Under the pieces are notes generated by a model. That model did no database searches. It saw only the letters and a list, made by a program, of their open reading frames with translations, and was not told where the DNA came from. From Terriglobia bacterium (GTDB lineage Bacteria; Acidobacteriota; Terriglobia; Bryobacterales; Bryobacteraceae), in contig JAIQFK010000010.1 in NCBI GenBank assembly GCA_020073305.1, forward strand, positions 215,568 to 279,567: a stretch of DNA of 64,000 bases, given 5' to 3'. The position numbers and the translations under genes were made by a program. Below, one piece after another: positions 34,746-43,852 of the stretch. The stretch's first letter is position 1, and each line of letters begins with the position of its first letter.

Positions 34746-35044
34746 TACCAGAATCGGCGCAGACGCCCAATTTCTGTGAAGGAGATATAGAGGTTGATAA
34801 TCCCCAGGCCGCTTACGGCACCGCGAAAATAGGCGTTGCCCCAAAATCCGCGATGCAGCAGGGATGAAAAGAAGTTAGTTTCCCAGATGCCCCCGATCCA
34901 TGGGTAAAGCGTCAGGAAGCACCCGATCTCGAGACAGAACAGGATCAGTAACCCCGAGGCGAGCTTCTCATGCCAGCGGTACACGCGAGGCGCTTCGGCG
35001 GGCTGCGGCTCGATGGCGGCCGGGGTCTGGGGCTCTATCGGCAT
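34745..35044 (-). CDS. Small membrane protein of unknown function
   Basis: 99 residues with a Pro/Glu-rich N-terminus, one strong membrane segment (ASGLLILFCLEIGCFLTLYP), and a second weaker one (GAVSGLGIINLYISFTEI). Not matched to a named family. It overlaps rnhB upstream by ten bases and mmcQ downstream by one base of start/stop, so it is translationally coupled with both. Confidence 0.72.
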   Translation of the reverse strand: MPIEPQTPAAIEPQPAEAPRVYRWHEKLASGLLILFCLEIGCFLTLYPWIGGIWETNFFSSLLHRGFWGNAYFRGAVSGLGIINLYISFTEIGRLRRFW

Positions 35045-35742
35045 GCGCCTGCTTCCACGGCGAACAGCTCGAGTTGGCCGTCATCCACCGGGAACAGCGA
35101 ACAGGCACGCACCGGTTCGAAGCTCAGCCGGTGCAGCGGCGTGGGGCCGTGTTTTTGAATCGCGCGCAAATGTTCAGGGGTGTTGTAGCCTTTGTGGCGC
35201 GCCAGTCCGTACTGCGGATAGATCTCGTCCCACACTCGCAAGCACGCATCGCGCTCAACTTTGGCGATGATGGAAGCCGCCGCGATGGCATGGCAGCGCG
35301 CATCGCCGTGAATCAGGGGCCGCTGGGGAATAGCGAGCTCGAGCGGCACGGCATCGGTCAGAAGGAAGTCCGCCGCGGGCGACAGCCGTTCCACCGCCAT
35401 CTTCATGGCAAGCCGCGAGGCGTTGTAGATATTGATGCGATCGATGGCCGCCGCATCCACCGCCGCCACCGACCAGGCCACGGCGCGCTCACGGATGCGC
35501 TCGGTCAGAATTTCCCGCCGCTCGGGCTCGAGCTGCTTGCTGTCATTCAAGCCGCGAATCGGGCGGTCCGGGGAGAGGATGACTGCTGCGGCGAAGACGG
35601 CTCCAAACAGCGAACCGCGCCCCACCTCATCCACGCCGGCAATGGCGCAAAAGCCCCGTGCGCGCAACTCACGCTCCAGGGTTCCCTCACAACGGAGTCT
35701 CGGGCTTGCCTTTGCGGAAGCCACCTCGGCGCCCCCGGTCAC
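35035..35742 (-). CDS. rnhB: Ribonuclease HII
   Basis: 235 residues from GTG 35742. It removes RNA from RNA-DNA hybrids, including single ribonucleotides. Family features: the DEVGRG motif in IAGVDEVGRGSLFG, LNDSKQL, and the catalytic acidic residue in FLLTDAV followed by GDARCHAIAAASIIAK and YPQYGLARHKGYNTPEH. The N-terminus and the C-terminal tail (ending AGACR) are slightly longer than in E. coli. It lies seven bases after rplS, the standard trmD-rplS-rnhB order. Confidence 0.95.
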   Translation of the reverse strand: MTGGAEVASAKASPRLRCEGTLERELRARGFCAIAGVDEVGRGSLFGAVFAAAVILSPDRPIRGLNDSKQLEPERREILTERIRERAVAWSVAAVDAAAIDRINIYNASRLAMKMAVERLSPAADFLLTDAVPLELAIPQRPLIHGDARCHAIAAASIIAKVERDACLRVWDEIYPQYGLARHKGYNTPEHLRAIQKHGPTPLHRLSFEPVRACSLFPVDDGQLELFAVEAGACR

Positions 35743-35749
35743 GCGAAAA

Positions 35750-36097
35750 CTACTCGCGCTCCTTGAGACGCGCGGCCTTGCCCTTCAGCGCGCGCAAATA
35801 GTAGAGCTTGGCGCGGCGGACCTTGCCGGTTCGCACCACATCGATATGGTCGATCACCCGCGCGTGCAGAGGAAAAATGCGCTCCACGCCGTGGCCGAAG
35901 CTGACCTTCCGCACGGTAATACTCTCACCCATGCCGGTGTTCTTGCGGGCGATCACCGTTCCCTCGAACGCCTGCAGGCGTTCTTTGTCGCCTTCTTTGA
36001 TTTTGACGTGTACGCGAATCGTGTCGCCCGGACGGAAGACAGGTATCTCCGCCCGGCGGTTTTTCTGTATGAATTTGGTCAACAACGGGTGATTCAT
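35750..36097 (-). CDS. rplS: 50S ribosomal protein L19
   Basis: 115 residues, normal length. Typical L19 sequence: [59 protein letters not shown], and [20 protein letters not shown]. It lies between the 30S and 50S subunits near the bridge contacts. It follows trmD by 12 bases in the conserved rpsP-rimM-trmD-rplS arrangement. Confidence 0.98.
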   Translation of the reverse strand: MNHPLLTKFIQKNRRAEIPVFRPGDTIRVHVKIKEGDKERLQAFEGTVIARKNTGMGESITVRKVSFGHGVERIFPLHARVIDHIDVVRTGKVRRAKLYYLRALKGKAARLKERE

Positions 36098-36109
36098 AAT
36101 GGTCGTCCC

Positions 36110-36840
<731 letters not shown>

Positions 36841-36844
<4 letters not shown>

Positions 36845-37386
36845 GGCCGGTTCAAATCCTTCAATCCTTCAGGCAAATCCACCACGATCCGTTTGGCGGC
36901 CGTATCAATCTCCACGCACATCGATCGCGCAAAGGGAATCAACAGCGGCTCCTTGCCATCTCCCACTTCCAGCAATCCCGAGCCTCCCGCATCCTGCCAG
37001 CCCGTCACGGCGCCCAACCGTTCGCCCGTCCGGCGATCGCGAACTTCGCAGCCCATCAGATCGGAGACGTAATGCTCGCCTTCCTCAACCGGCAGGCGAT
37101 CGGCTGCCGGAATCCGAACTTCGGCGTGTTCCAGGGCTTCAGCCTGCGAAATCGTATCCACGCCGCGAAACTTGAACACCCACACACGGCCGTGTTCCCA
37201 GACCGATTCCACCTGGAGTCCGCCCGCGCCCAAGGGCAATTCTTCACGGAACAGGAAAACTTCGCGCAGTTGCTGAAGTCTTTCCGGCTTGCTGGTCAAT
37301 AAGGTCGCCGTCAGCTCGCCACGGTTGCCCCGCGACCTTCCCAGCCGGGCGATGGCAACCCACTGGCTGGTCTGCTCGAAACTCAC
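36841..37386 (-). CDS. rimM: Ribosome maturation factor RimM
   Basis: 181 residues from GTG 37386, overlapping the khpA stop (GTGA). RimM assists assembly of the 30S head through S19. The N-terminal barrel has [20 protein letters not shown] and [17 protein letters not shown]; the PRC-barrel half has [16 protein letters not shown] and [16 protein letters not shown]. Length is normal. Confidence 0.95.
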
Positions 37387-37613
37387 TCCAGGATTTCAAG
37401 CGTGAAACGGCGGTTGAGTTTCATACCGGCGGCGCCGAGGATGGTGCGGATGGATCGGGCTGTCCGGCCCTGTTTTCCGATGACTTTACCCAGGTCGCTG
37501 GGGGCCACGCGCAGTTCCAGAACCGTCACCTGTTCGCCTTCCACGACTCGCACGGCAACTTCTTCCGGGATGTCCACAAGAGCCTTCGCAATGTCTTCGA
37601 TCAACTGTTTCAT
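37383..37613 (-). CDS. khpA: KH-domain RNA-binding protein KhpA
   Basis: 76 residues, preceded by AAGGAGG. The single type II KH domain has [20 protein letters not shown], with the GxxG loop GKQG, then [16 protein letters not shown]. KhpA binds RNA, often with KhpB, and affects cell size and small-RNA stability in other bacteria. It lies between rpsP and rimM, the usual place for this gene. Confidence 0.95.
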   Translation of the reverse strand: MKQLIEDIAKALVDIPEEVAVRVVEGEQVTVLELRVAPSDLGKVIGKQGRTARSIRTILGAAGMKLNRRFTLEILE

Positions 37614-37737
37614 CCCCGCGCCTCCTTACCCATTCTAATCGACGCGGCAAAACGTGGACTCGAAAGGAGTTTCTACATCTCCGGAAACACCGTCACAAAT
37701 CGTACACTTGCCCGCCGGAAAACGGCCCCCAACCCAA

Positions 37738-37995
37738 TCAGGCTGCGGGTTCCGCGGCCGTCGCCGGATGATTCTTCACCAACCGCTCCACGGTGTCCGA
37801 CATCTGCGCACCCACTTTGATCCAGTGCGTGATCCTCTCGTGATCCAGTTTCACCGACGCCGGAGTGCTTCGCGGGTTATACTGGCCGACCACTTCAAGG
37901 TTCCGGCCATTGCGCGCTTTCTCCTTCTCAATCACCACCACGCGGTAAAACGGCTTCTTCTTGGCGCCGAATCGCGCCAGTCGAATCATTAACAT
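37738..37995 (-). CDS. rpsP: 30S ribosomal protein S16
   Basis: 85 residues. S16 pattern: MIRLARFGAKKKPFYRVVV, EKEKARNGRNLEVVGQYNP, then HERITHWIKVGAQMSDTVER and an Ala-rich end. AGGAG before ATG 37995 sets the start; a second ATG at 37989 is in frame. The 124 bases to khpA are the only sizeable gap in this ribosomal run. Confidence 0.97.
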   Translation of the reverse strand: MLMIRLARFGAKKKPFYRVVVIEKEKARNGRNLEVVGQYNPRSTPASVKLDHERITHWIKVGAQMSDTVERLVKNHPATAAEPAA

Positions 37996-38026
37996 TCCAA
38001 CTCCTACATTTGTTTTTTCTGACTTC

Positions 38027-39367
38027 CTAAAACGCCGGCAGTTTCATTTTGCCCAGCTTCTTGCCGAGAAACCCGCCGGAAAAACTCTTCATCATCTTAC
38101 GCGCTTGCGTATACTGCTTGAGCAACTGGTTGACTTCCTGCACGCTCGTTCCACTGCCTTTGGCGATCCTGCGCCGGCGGCTGCCGTTGATAATCATGTG
38201 GTTGGCCCGTTCCCGGGGCGTCATCGAATCGATAATGGCCACGATGTGCGTGATTTCCTTCTCGTCGATCTTCACATTCTTCAGGTCCTTCAGCATCCCC
38301 ACGTTGGGCATCATGCTCAGGATGGACTCGAGTGGTCCCAGTTTCCGGACCTGACGGAGTTGATCGCGAAAATCGTCGAGCGTAAAGTCGTTTTCGATCA
38401 GCTTGCGCTGCATCTCGACGGCCTGCTTCTTATCGATGGCCTCCTCGGCCTTCTCGATGAAGGACAGCACGTCGCCCATGCCCAGAATGCGTGAAGCCAC
38501 GCGGTCGGGATGAAAAACCTCAAACGCGTCGAACTTTTCTCCCACGCCGATAAACTTCAGCGGCTCGCCCGTCACCTGCCGGATAGAGAGCGCCGCGCCC
38601 CCGCGCGCATCGCCGTCCATCTTGGTCAGCACGATTCCCGTGATGCTCAGCCGCTTGTGGAACTCATCCGCGCTTTTGACGGCGTCCTGCCCGGTCATGG
38701 CGTCGGCCACGAACAGGATTTCGACCGGAGTCAGCATTTCGCGGAGCTGCTGCAGTTCCGTCATGAGCTGCTCATCGATGTGCAGCCGGCCCGCCGTATC
38801 CACCAGCAGCACGTCCCGGCCGGTGTTCTCCGCTTCCTTGCGAGCCGAGCGCGCCAGGTCCATCGGCGCCGTTTCTTCCGGTGCGCCGGTGTAGATCGGC
38901 AAATTGATATCGCGGGCAATCACGCGCAGTTGTTCGCGCGCCGCCGGCCGGTAAACGTCCACCGATACCATCAGTGGCCGGTGCCCGTTTTTCGAAAGCC
39001 ACCGCGCCAGCTTGCCGGTACTGGTCGTTTTACCCGAGCCCTGCAGCCCGACCATCAGAATTACGCTGGGCGGATCGTTGGCAAAACGCAGCTTGGATTC
39101 GTGGCTCCCCAGAATCTTGATCAGCTCATCGCGCACGATGGCGATGACCTGTTGCGAAGGCGAAAGGGCCGTCAGCACTTCTTCGCCCATGGCCTTCTGT
39201 TTGATGGCCTCGATCAGTTGTTTGACCACCCGGAAGTTGACGTCGGCTTCGAGCAGCGCCACCCGGATCTCGCGCAGAGCGGTCTCCATGTTTTCCGCCG
39301 ACAGGCGCCCTTCGCCGCGCAGGTTCTTGAAAACCCTTTGCAGCTTTTCCGATAAGTTGTCAAACAT
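38027..39367 (-). CDS. ffh: Signal recognition particle protein Ffh
   Basis: 446 residues, normal length. The N domain is followed by the SRP GTPase: P-loop GLQGSGKTTSTGKLA, SVDVYRPAAREQL, DTAGRLHIDEQLM, TKMDGDARGGAALS and IGVGEKFDAFEVF. The C-terminal M domain, which binds 4.5S RNA and signal peptides, starts about residue 325 with methionine-rich helices (ILSMMPNVGMLKDL) and the RNA-binding SRRRRIAKGSGTSVQEVNQL. Ffh targets membrane proteins to SecYEG. It is the first gene of the minus-strand housekeeping run, with a promoter at 39432-39459. Confidence 0.98.
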   Translation of the reverse strand: MFDNLSEKLQRVFKNLRGEGRLSAENMETALREIRVALLEADVNFRVVKQLIEAIKQKAMGEEVLTALSPSQQVIAIVRDELIKILGSHESKLRFANDPPSVILMVGLQGSGKTTSTGKLARWLSKNGHRPLMVSVDVYRPAAREQLRVIARDINLPIYTGAPEETAPMDLARSARKEAENTGRDVLLVDTAGRLHIDEQLMTELQQLREMLTPVEILFVADAMTGQDAVKSADEFHKRLSITGIVLTKMDGDARGGAALSIRQVTGEPLKFIGVGEKFDAFEVFHPDRVASRILGMGDVLSFIEKAEEAIDKKQAVEMQRKLIENDFTLDDFRDQLRQVRKLGPLESILSMMPNVGMLKDLKNVKIDEKEITHIVAIIDSMTPRERANHMIINGSRRRRIAKGSGTSVQEVNQLLKQYTQARKMMKSFSGGFLGKKLGKMKLPAF

Positions 39368-39431
39368 GATCGGTTTACGGAGTTACAACCGGGCACACAC
39401 AGGCAAGCTGGTGACCAGACGTGATTTACTC

Positions 39432-39459
39432 AGTATACAGGATTTGGCGGGGAGTTGAA
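39432..39459 (-). promoter_or_regulatory. Candidate sigma-70 promoter of ffh
   Basis: Read on the minus strand, TTCAAC (39459-39454) and TATACT (39437-39432) are 16 bases apart. Initiation near 39425 would give a leader of about 58 bases before ffh. Confidence 0.45.
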
Positions 39460-39470
39460 CTGACATCGGT

Positions 39471-39499
39471 TTGACAGGAATCGAAGAAACCCCTTACGC
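39471..39499 (+). promoter_or_regulatory. Candidate promoter of the decayed toxin-antitoxin pair
   Basis: A perfect TTGACA (39471-39476) is followed after 17 bases by TTACGC (39494-39499), a weak -10. Initiation would fall next to the antitoxin ATG at 39508. Confidence 0.4.
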
Positions 39500-39507
39500 T
39501 GGAAGCG

Positions 39508-39726
39508 ATGGAAGTGCATTTCGCTCCTGATCTGGAAAGGAAGCTGCACGATCTCGCCGCCTAGACCGGCCGCAGAACCGATGAGTTGGTGCAAGAGGCC
39601 GTCGCCGGATTCGTCGACGAACTGGCCGCAGTGCGCGGCATGCTCGAGAGCCGCTACGACGACCTTAAGAGCGGTCGGGTGAAACCCATCGGCGGGGAAG
39701 AAGCGCTGCTCCGACTGCGCGAATAA
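39508..39726 (+). pseudogene. Antitoxin gene interrupted by an in-frame TAG
   Basis: Reading from ATG 39508 gives MEVHFAPDLERKLHDLAA, then TAG at 39562-39564, then TGRRTDELVQEAVAGFVDE and, after a few codons, a good C-terminus ending LLRLRE with TAA at 39724. A single C-to-T change from CAG (Gln) to TAG explains it, because related antitoxins have Gln or a similar residue there (DLAxxTGR). The frame is otherwise 72 codons, right for a RelB/ParD-like antitoxin, and the broken toxin gene starts 18 bases later. Read-through of the amber codon is possible but there is no evidence for it. Confidence 0.75.
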
Positions 39727-39743
39727 AGCCAAAACTGCCGCGC

Positions 39744-40057
39744 ATGAGCGGTTTTGTCTTTCACCCGGAAGCCCTTGCGGATCTGGATGAAATCTGGGAA
39801 TTCATCGCACAGGACAAAATTGACGCCGCCGACCGAGTCATCGCGGAGATTTTTGACGCTGTCTGTGCGCTGGCGCGTTTTGCACACCAGGGAACCCGGC
39901 CGACCTCACATCGCGGCCTTTGCGGTTCAAGCGGGTGCGCGATTACCTTATCGCTTATGCACCCGATGAAACACCCTTTTGGTTAGTCGCCGTCATGCAC
40001 GGGCGCCGCAGTCCCCGCGTGTTGGCAGCCATCCTCCGAGGAAGAGAATTCGACTAG
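39744..40057 (+). pseudogene. RelE/ParE-type toxin gene with a frameshift
   Basis: From ATG 39744 the frame reads FVFHPEALADLDEIWEFIAQ and DAADRVIAEIFDAVCALARF, the start of a ParE/RelE toxin. Near 39895 the family sequence moves to another frame: RPLRFKRVRDYLIAYAPDE, then PFWLVAVMHGRRSPRVLAAI and LRGREFD with TAG at 40055. One small insertion or deletion explains this. Intact toxins of this kind inhibit gyrase (ParE) or cut mRNA (RelE). Together with the nonsense-mutated antitoxin upstream, the pair is inactive as read. Confidence 0.8.
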
Positions 40058-40070
40058 CGCGCCAGGGCCA

Positions 40071-40556
40071 CTACCTAATCTCCACCGCCTGCTTCACTTC
40101 CACCGTCTTCGGCGGGAAGCACATGGTGTTGTTGCACGCCTGGTAGCGCAGTTTGCCGGTGAGAATCGCCGGGCCGCTGGTGGCATCGGCGGGCACTTTG
40201 AATTTCGTTGCGATCTCGAAATTTCCGGTGAACACCGAAAGTGGCTCGTCAGGCGAAAACTGGTACTTCTCGTCATGCGGCTTGGGATAAGTAATCGACG
40301 CCACGTCGAGCGGCGCGGCCGTCCAGGTGAGCTTCAGGGGAATCAGATAAGCTTCATGCGGCGTGTTGCTGTTGACGTGGTAGCCTTCTCCGAGCGACAC
40401 GGCGAGCTTGGCCGTCAGCTCCGCGCCGCGCTTCCCGGCCACCTTCTGCGGCGGCTCCACCGTCAGGATCGAATTACCTTGCGCCCACGAGCACGGCAGG
40501 AACAGAAGAATTGCGGGAAGCGTTGCTGGAAGCCTGCAGAAGTTCTTGAATGCCAT
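40071..40556 (-). CDS. DsbD N-terminal (alpha) domain-like exported protein
   Basis: 161 residues from ATG 40556. A signal peptide (LPATLPAILLFLPCSWAQG) leads a DsbD-alpha-like immunoglobulin fold: VAGKRGAELTAKLAVSLGEG, YHVNSNTPHEAYLIPLKLTW, and the redox pair in YQACNNTMCFPPKTVEV. The cysteines are CX4C rather than the CX5C of E. coli DsbD-alpha. The membrane (beta) and thioredoxin (gamma) domains are absent. It overlaps the 3' end of the TlpA gene by 83 bases. It could pass electrons to a periplasmic partner such as that TlpA. Confidence 0.78.
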   Translation of the reverse strand: MAFKNFCRLPATLPAILLFLPCSWAQGNSILTVEPPQKVAGKRGAELTAKLAVSLGEGYHVNSNTPHEAYLIPLKLTWTAAPLDVASITYPKPHDEKYQFSPDEPLSVFTGNFEIATKFKVPADATSGPAILTGKLRYQACNNTMCFPPKTVEVKQAVEIR

Positions 40557-41052
40557 TTTCGAAATCACGTTTGCCCGACAGTCCGATGTGGACCGAAGCA
40601 ATTCTCCCTTCGCGGTCGATCAGGAAGGTGGTCGGAAGCGCGTCCACGCCGCCGAACGATTGCGCCACGTCATCGTTGCCAATCACCACCCGGTAGTTGA
40701 TGCCAATTTGCTCGGCGAACGGCTTCACCGCATCCCAGCCATCATCATCCATGGCCACGCCGATCACCGCGAAACCCTTGTCCTTGTTCTCGCGCTCGAA
40801 TTCCTTAAACCACGGAATTTCGATTTTGCAGGGCCCGCACCAGGTGGCCCAGAAATCCAGCAGCACGACTTTTCCGCGGTAGTCGGAAAGCTTCACCGTG
40901 TGGCCGTTTGCGTCCTTCAGCTCAAAATCCGGCGCCGGTTTGCGATCCTTGTTGGGCTTTACAGACACCGCTTTATCCGGTTCGAGAACCGTTAAATACG
41001 AACAGCCAGTCGACAAGGCGGCCAAAAGGACGCTCACACAAACAGCGCGCAT
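40474..41052 (-). CDS. TlpA-like thioredoxin-fold lipoprotein
   Basis: 192 residues. The N-terminus has a lipobox-like LLAALSTGC, so it is probably anchored outside the inner membrane. The thioredoxin domain has PAPDFELKDANGHTVKLSDY, active site WATWCGPCKIEIPWF, AVIGVAMDDDG and the cis-Pro loop ALPTTFLIDREG. It reduces disulfides or serves cytochrome c maturation in the periplasm. It is coupled to the DsbD-alpha-like gene by an 83-base overlap. Confidence 0.9.
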   Translation of the reverse strand: MRAVCVSVLLAALSTGCSYLTVLEPDKAVSVKPNKDRKPAPDFELKDANGHTVKLSDYRGKVVLLDFWATWCGPCKIEIPWFKEFERENKDKGFAVIGVAMDDDGWDAVKPFAEQIGINYRVVIGNDDVAQSFGGVDALPTTFLIDREGRIASVHIGLSGKRDFENGIQELLQASSNASRNSSVPAVLVGAR

Positions 41053-41124
41053 AACCTAATTATAGCTGTGAATGGCGGCTTACGAACGTGAATTCAGGCG
41101 CTGAAACGCTGATTCGCGGCCCGC

Positions 41125-42471
41125 TTACTTCTGCCTGCTGATTCCCAATGCCCGGATGCGCTTGTGCAGGTTGGTGCGCTCCATTCCCAGGGCGCGCGCC
41201 GCTCCCGAAACATTCCAGTTGGCCTCTTCGAGCGCGCGGACAATGTAGTCGCGCTCGGCTGAGGCGCGCGCTTCTTGCACGCTTGACCGCGCCGCGGTGT
41301 CGCGCGGCAGGCGGATCTCCACCGGTATCGATTCGCGCGTCAGTTGCTCGCCGGAGGTCAGGATCGCCATGCGCTCGATGGCGTTGCGCAGCTCGCGTGC
41401 ATTGCCGGGCCACGCGTAACTTTCCAGAACCGGGTAAACATCCTCCGCGATGGTTTTCGGCTTGAAGTTGTTGCGCGCGCAGAAGTCTTCCAGAAAGTAC
41501 TCGGCCAGCGGCCAGATATCGTTCGGCCGCTCGCGCAACGCGGGCACGCGGATCGGCACCACGCTCACGCGATAGTACAGGTCCTCCCGAAACTTTTCCT
41601 GGGCCACCAGCGACGCCAGCTCCCGGTTGGTGGCTGAGATCACGCGCACCATCACGCGAATCGACTGTTCACCGCCCACGCGGTGAAACTCGCCCTCTTG
41701 CAGAACGCGCAGCAGCTTGGCTTGCGAAGCCGCGTGCAAGTCGCCGATTTCGTCCAGGAACAGCGTGCCCCCGTCCGCCAGCTCGAACTTTCCCCGCCGC
41801 ATGCCTGCCGCCCCGGTGAACGAACCCTTCTCGTGGCCGAACAGCTCGCTCTCGATCAGCTCGGTGGGAATAGCCGCGCAGTTCACTTTCACGAACGGCC
41901 CCGACGCGAACGGGCTCAAGCGGTGGATGTGCTCGGCCAGCAGCTCCTTGCCGGTGCCTGACTCGCCGATCAGCAGGACCCGCGCATCGGAACGCGCCGC
42001 CATGGAGGCTTGTTCCACGGCCCGCTCGAATGCCGGGCTCGACCCGATCATCTTGCGCCCGCCGCCCACCAGTTCGCGCAATCGCTCGTTCTCACGCTGC
42101 AAGCTGGCGTGTTCGAGCGCGTTCTTGAGCGCCACCAGCACTTTCTCGCGGCTCAGCGGCTTCTCCAGGAAATCAAACGCCCCCGCGCGCGTGGCTTCCA
42201 CTGCATCGGCGATGGTGCCGTGGCCCGAGATCATGATCGCGGGCGCCTGGCTCTGGCTCTGCTGCACGGAACGCAGCAGATCGATTCCGCTTCCGTCCGG
42301 CAGGCGCATGTCGAACAGAAATGCGTCGGCGTGCGCCGCCTCGCCGTTCTTCTTGAACTCGGCCACCGACCGGCAGATCACGACCGCATACCCCTCGCGC
42401 TCCAGGATCATGCGCAACGAGCGGCCAATATTGTCTTCGTCATCAACAATCAGAACTTTTTTCGACGCCAT
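41125..42471 (-). CDS. NtrC-type sigma-54-dependent response regulator
   Basis: 448 residues from ATG 42471 (an upstream extension overlaps the kinase further). The receiver domain has D54 as phosphoacceptor (FLFDMRLPDG), acidic pair DD at 10-11, and K in FLEKPLSREK. The AAA+ domain has Walker A GESGTGKELLAEHIH, the sigma-54 contact loop ELFGHEKGSFTGA, Walker B GGTLFLDEIGDL and a sensor ATNRELASLV. The end is a Fis-type HTH, NVSGAARALGMERTNLHKRI. Once phosphorylated by the adjacent kinase it should activate sigma-54 promoters. The start lies 29 bases inside the kinase gene. Confidence 0.95.
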   Translation of the reverse strand: MASKKVLIVDDEDNIGRSLRMILEREGYAVVICRSVAEFKKNGEAAHADAFLFDMRLPDGSGIDLLRSVQQSQSQAPAIMISGHGTIADAVEATRAGAFDFLEKPLSREKVLVALKNALEHASLQRENERLRELVGGGRKMIGSSPAFERAVEQASMAARSDARVLLIGESGTGKELLAEHIHRLSPFASGPFVKVNCAAIPTELIESELFGHEKGSFTGAAGMRRGKFELADGGTLFLDEIGDLHAASQAKLLRVLQEGEFHRVGGEQSIRVMVRVISATNRELASLVAQEKFREDLYYRVSVVPIRVPALRERPNDIWPLAEYFLEDFCARNNFKPKTIAEDVYPVLESYAWPGNARELRNAIERMAILTSGEQLTRESIPVEIRLPRDTAARSSVQEARASAERDYIVRALEEANWNVSGAARALGMERTNLHKRIRALGISRQK

Positions 42472-43852
42472 GGGAGCTGTTGGGAAGTACGAGACGGAAC
42501 GCGGCGCCGCCGAGTTCACCGGGCACGGCCACGATGTCGCCGCCGGAAAGCAGCGCGCTCTTGCGCGCGATCGAGAGGCCGAGGCCCATGCCGTTCTTCT
42601 TGAACGAAATGGTGGGTTGGAACAGCGTGCGCCGCGCCTGCTCGCTCAGGCCCGGACCGGAGTCGTGAATCTCCACCGCGACGTTGCCGTTGGACACGTG
42701 AGTCAACGCCAGCACCGTCCCCCCGGCGCCCGCGGCCTGTGCGGCGTTCTCCAGCAAGTTGACCAGGACGCCCTTCACCAGGTCCTCGTCTGCCGTGGCC
42801 CGCGGGCTGCTTGGGTCGAGCCTCACCGCGTACTGGATTTCCGGATGGCCGGTCCGGAGAAACGCCACCCGGTCTTCCACCAGCGCATTCAGATCCAGTT
42901 CGCGCGGGACGACCGGCGGCTCGGCCGAGAACTGCGAGAAGGCGCGAACACGCCGCTCCAGACTCTCGACTTCTTCCACTACGATCTGCGCCGCCTGCTC
43001 GAGAAATCCCCGATCCGCCGCCGCGCTCCGCGCCACCATTTCCTCCACCGTCAGCCGGATGGGGGTGAGTGAGTTTTTCACCTCGTGCGCCATCTTGCGC
43101 GCCAGCGTCTCCCAGCTTGCGAGCTGCGTCAGGTAGATCAGGCGATCGCGACTCTGCTCGAGCTGTCCGGCGGTGTGATTGAAGGCCTCGATGGCGCGGC
43201 CGATCTCGTCATCGCGCCTGCTCTTCAGCCGCACGCTGAAATTTCCCGACGCCAGTTCGGAAAGCCCCGCCGTCAGTTGCTGGATCGGGCTGCTCACGCG
43301 ATGCGCGAGAAACGCCAGCATCACCCCGGATGCGAGCCACGCCGCCGAAGCCAGCAGCACCCAGGTGTAGATGAGCCCCCGCCGCAGGTCGCGCGATTGT
43401 TCCGCGTTGACCAGCTCGCGTGCGTTGCGGTATTGGGCGGACAGCCGGTTCATGGAGATCGCCAGCGGGCGCGAATAGACCCGCACTTCGCCGGGGCGGC
43501 GAACGAAATATTCGAGCCGGTCGCCGCTGTCTCCCGCCAGTACGAAGCGCACCGCGTCGCCGCTCGACCAGAAGGTTTTGAGCGCTTCCGGCCATTCGTC
43601 CCGGCTGGATTCGAGGTATCGCTCGGATACGCTGCGGCTGGCGTCCGCCGCGGTTTTCAAGTCCTGGCACGCCTGCTGATAAAACAGTTTCCCGGTTTGC
43701 TCCAGCGAGCGCGAGAGTTCGTCCAGTTCGCGCGTGGAGCGATGCCGCAAGCTGCGATCTAGAAGGGAAGCAGTAATCCAGAGGGTAGCCGCCCAGGGCA
43801 CAATCGTGGCGGCGAGGAAGATCACGATGAGCTTGTTTCGAAGGCGATTCAC
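42443..43852 (-). CDS. NtrY-like sensor histidine kinase
   Basis: 469 residues. Two membrane segments (about 8-30 and 160-183) enclose a periplasmic sensor region of 130 residues. HAMP follows (HRVSSPIQQLTAGLSELASG), then the dimerisation helix with H256 in KMAHEVKNSLTPIRLT, N box VNLLENAAQAAGAGG, and G boxes DSGPGLSE and GMGLGLSIARKS. It overlaps the DUF4390-like gene by four bases and the regulator gene by 29. The signal sensed is unknown. Confidence 0.93.
   Translation of the reverse strand: MNRLRNKLIVIFLAATIVPWAATLWITASLLDRSLRHRSTRELDELSRSLEQTGKLFYQQACQDLKTAADASRSVSERYLESSRDEWPEALKTFWSSGDAVRFVLAGDSGDRLEYFVRRPGEVRVYSRPLAISMNRLSAQYRNARELVNAEQSRDLRRGLIYTWVLLASAAWLASGVMLAFLAHRVSSPIQQLTAGLSELASGNFSVRLKSRRDDEIGRAIEAFNHTAGQLEQSRDRLIYLTQLASWETLARKMAHEVKNSLTPIRLTVEEMVARSAAADRGFLEQAAQIVVEEVESLERRVRAFSQFSAEPPVVPRELDLNALVEDRVAFLRTGHPEIQYAVRLDPSSPRATADEDLVKGVLVNLLENAAQAAGAGGTVLALTHVSNGNVAVEIHDSGPGLSEQARRTLFQPTISFKKNGMGLGLSIARKSALLSGGDIVAVPGELGGAAFRLVLPNSSHGVEKSSDC

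Noticed and set aside
41717..43072. Long open frame antisense to the NtrC regulator and kinase genes
   Set aside because: High GC produces long shadow frames; no family pattern, Arg/Ser-rich, and the opposite strand encodes well-conserved proteins.
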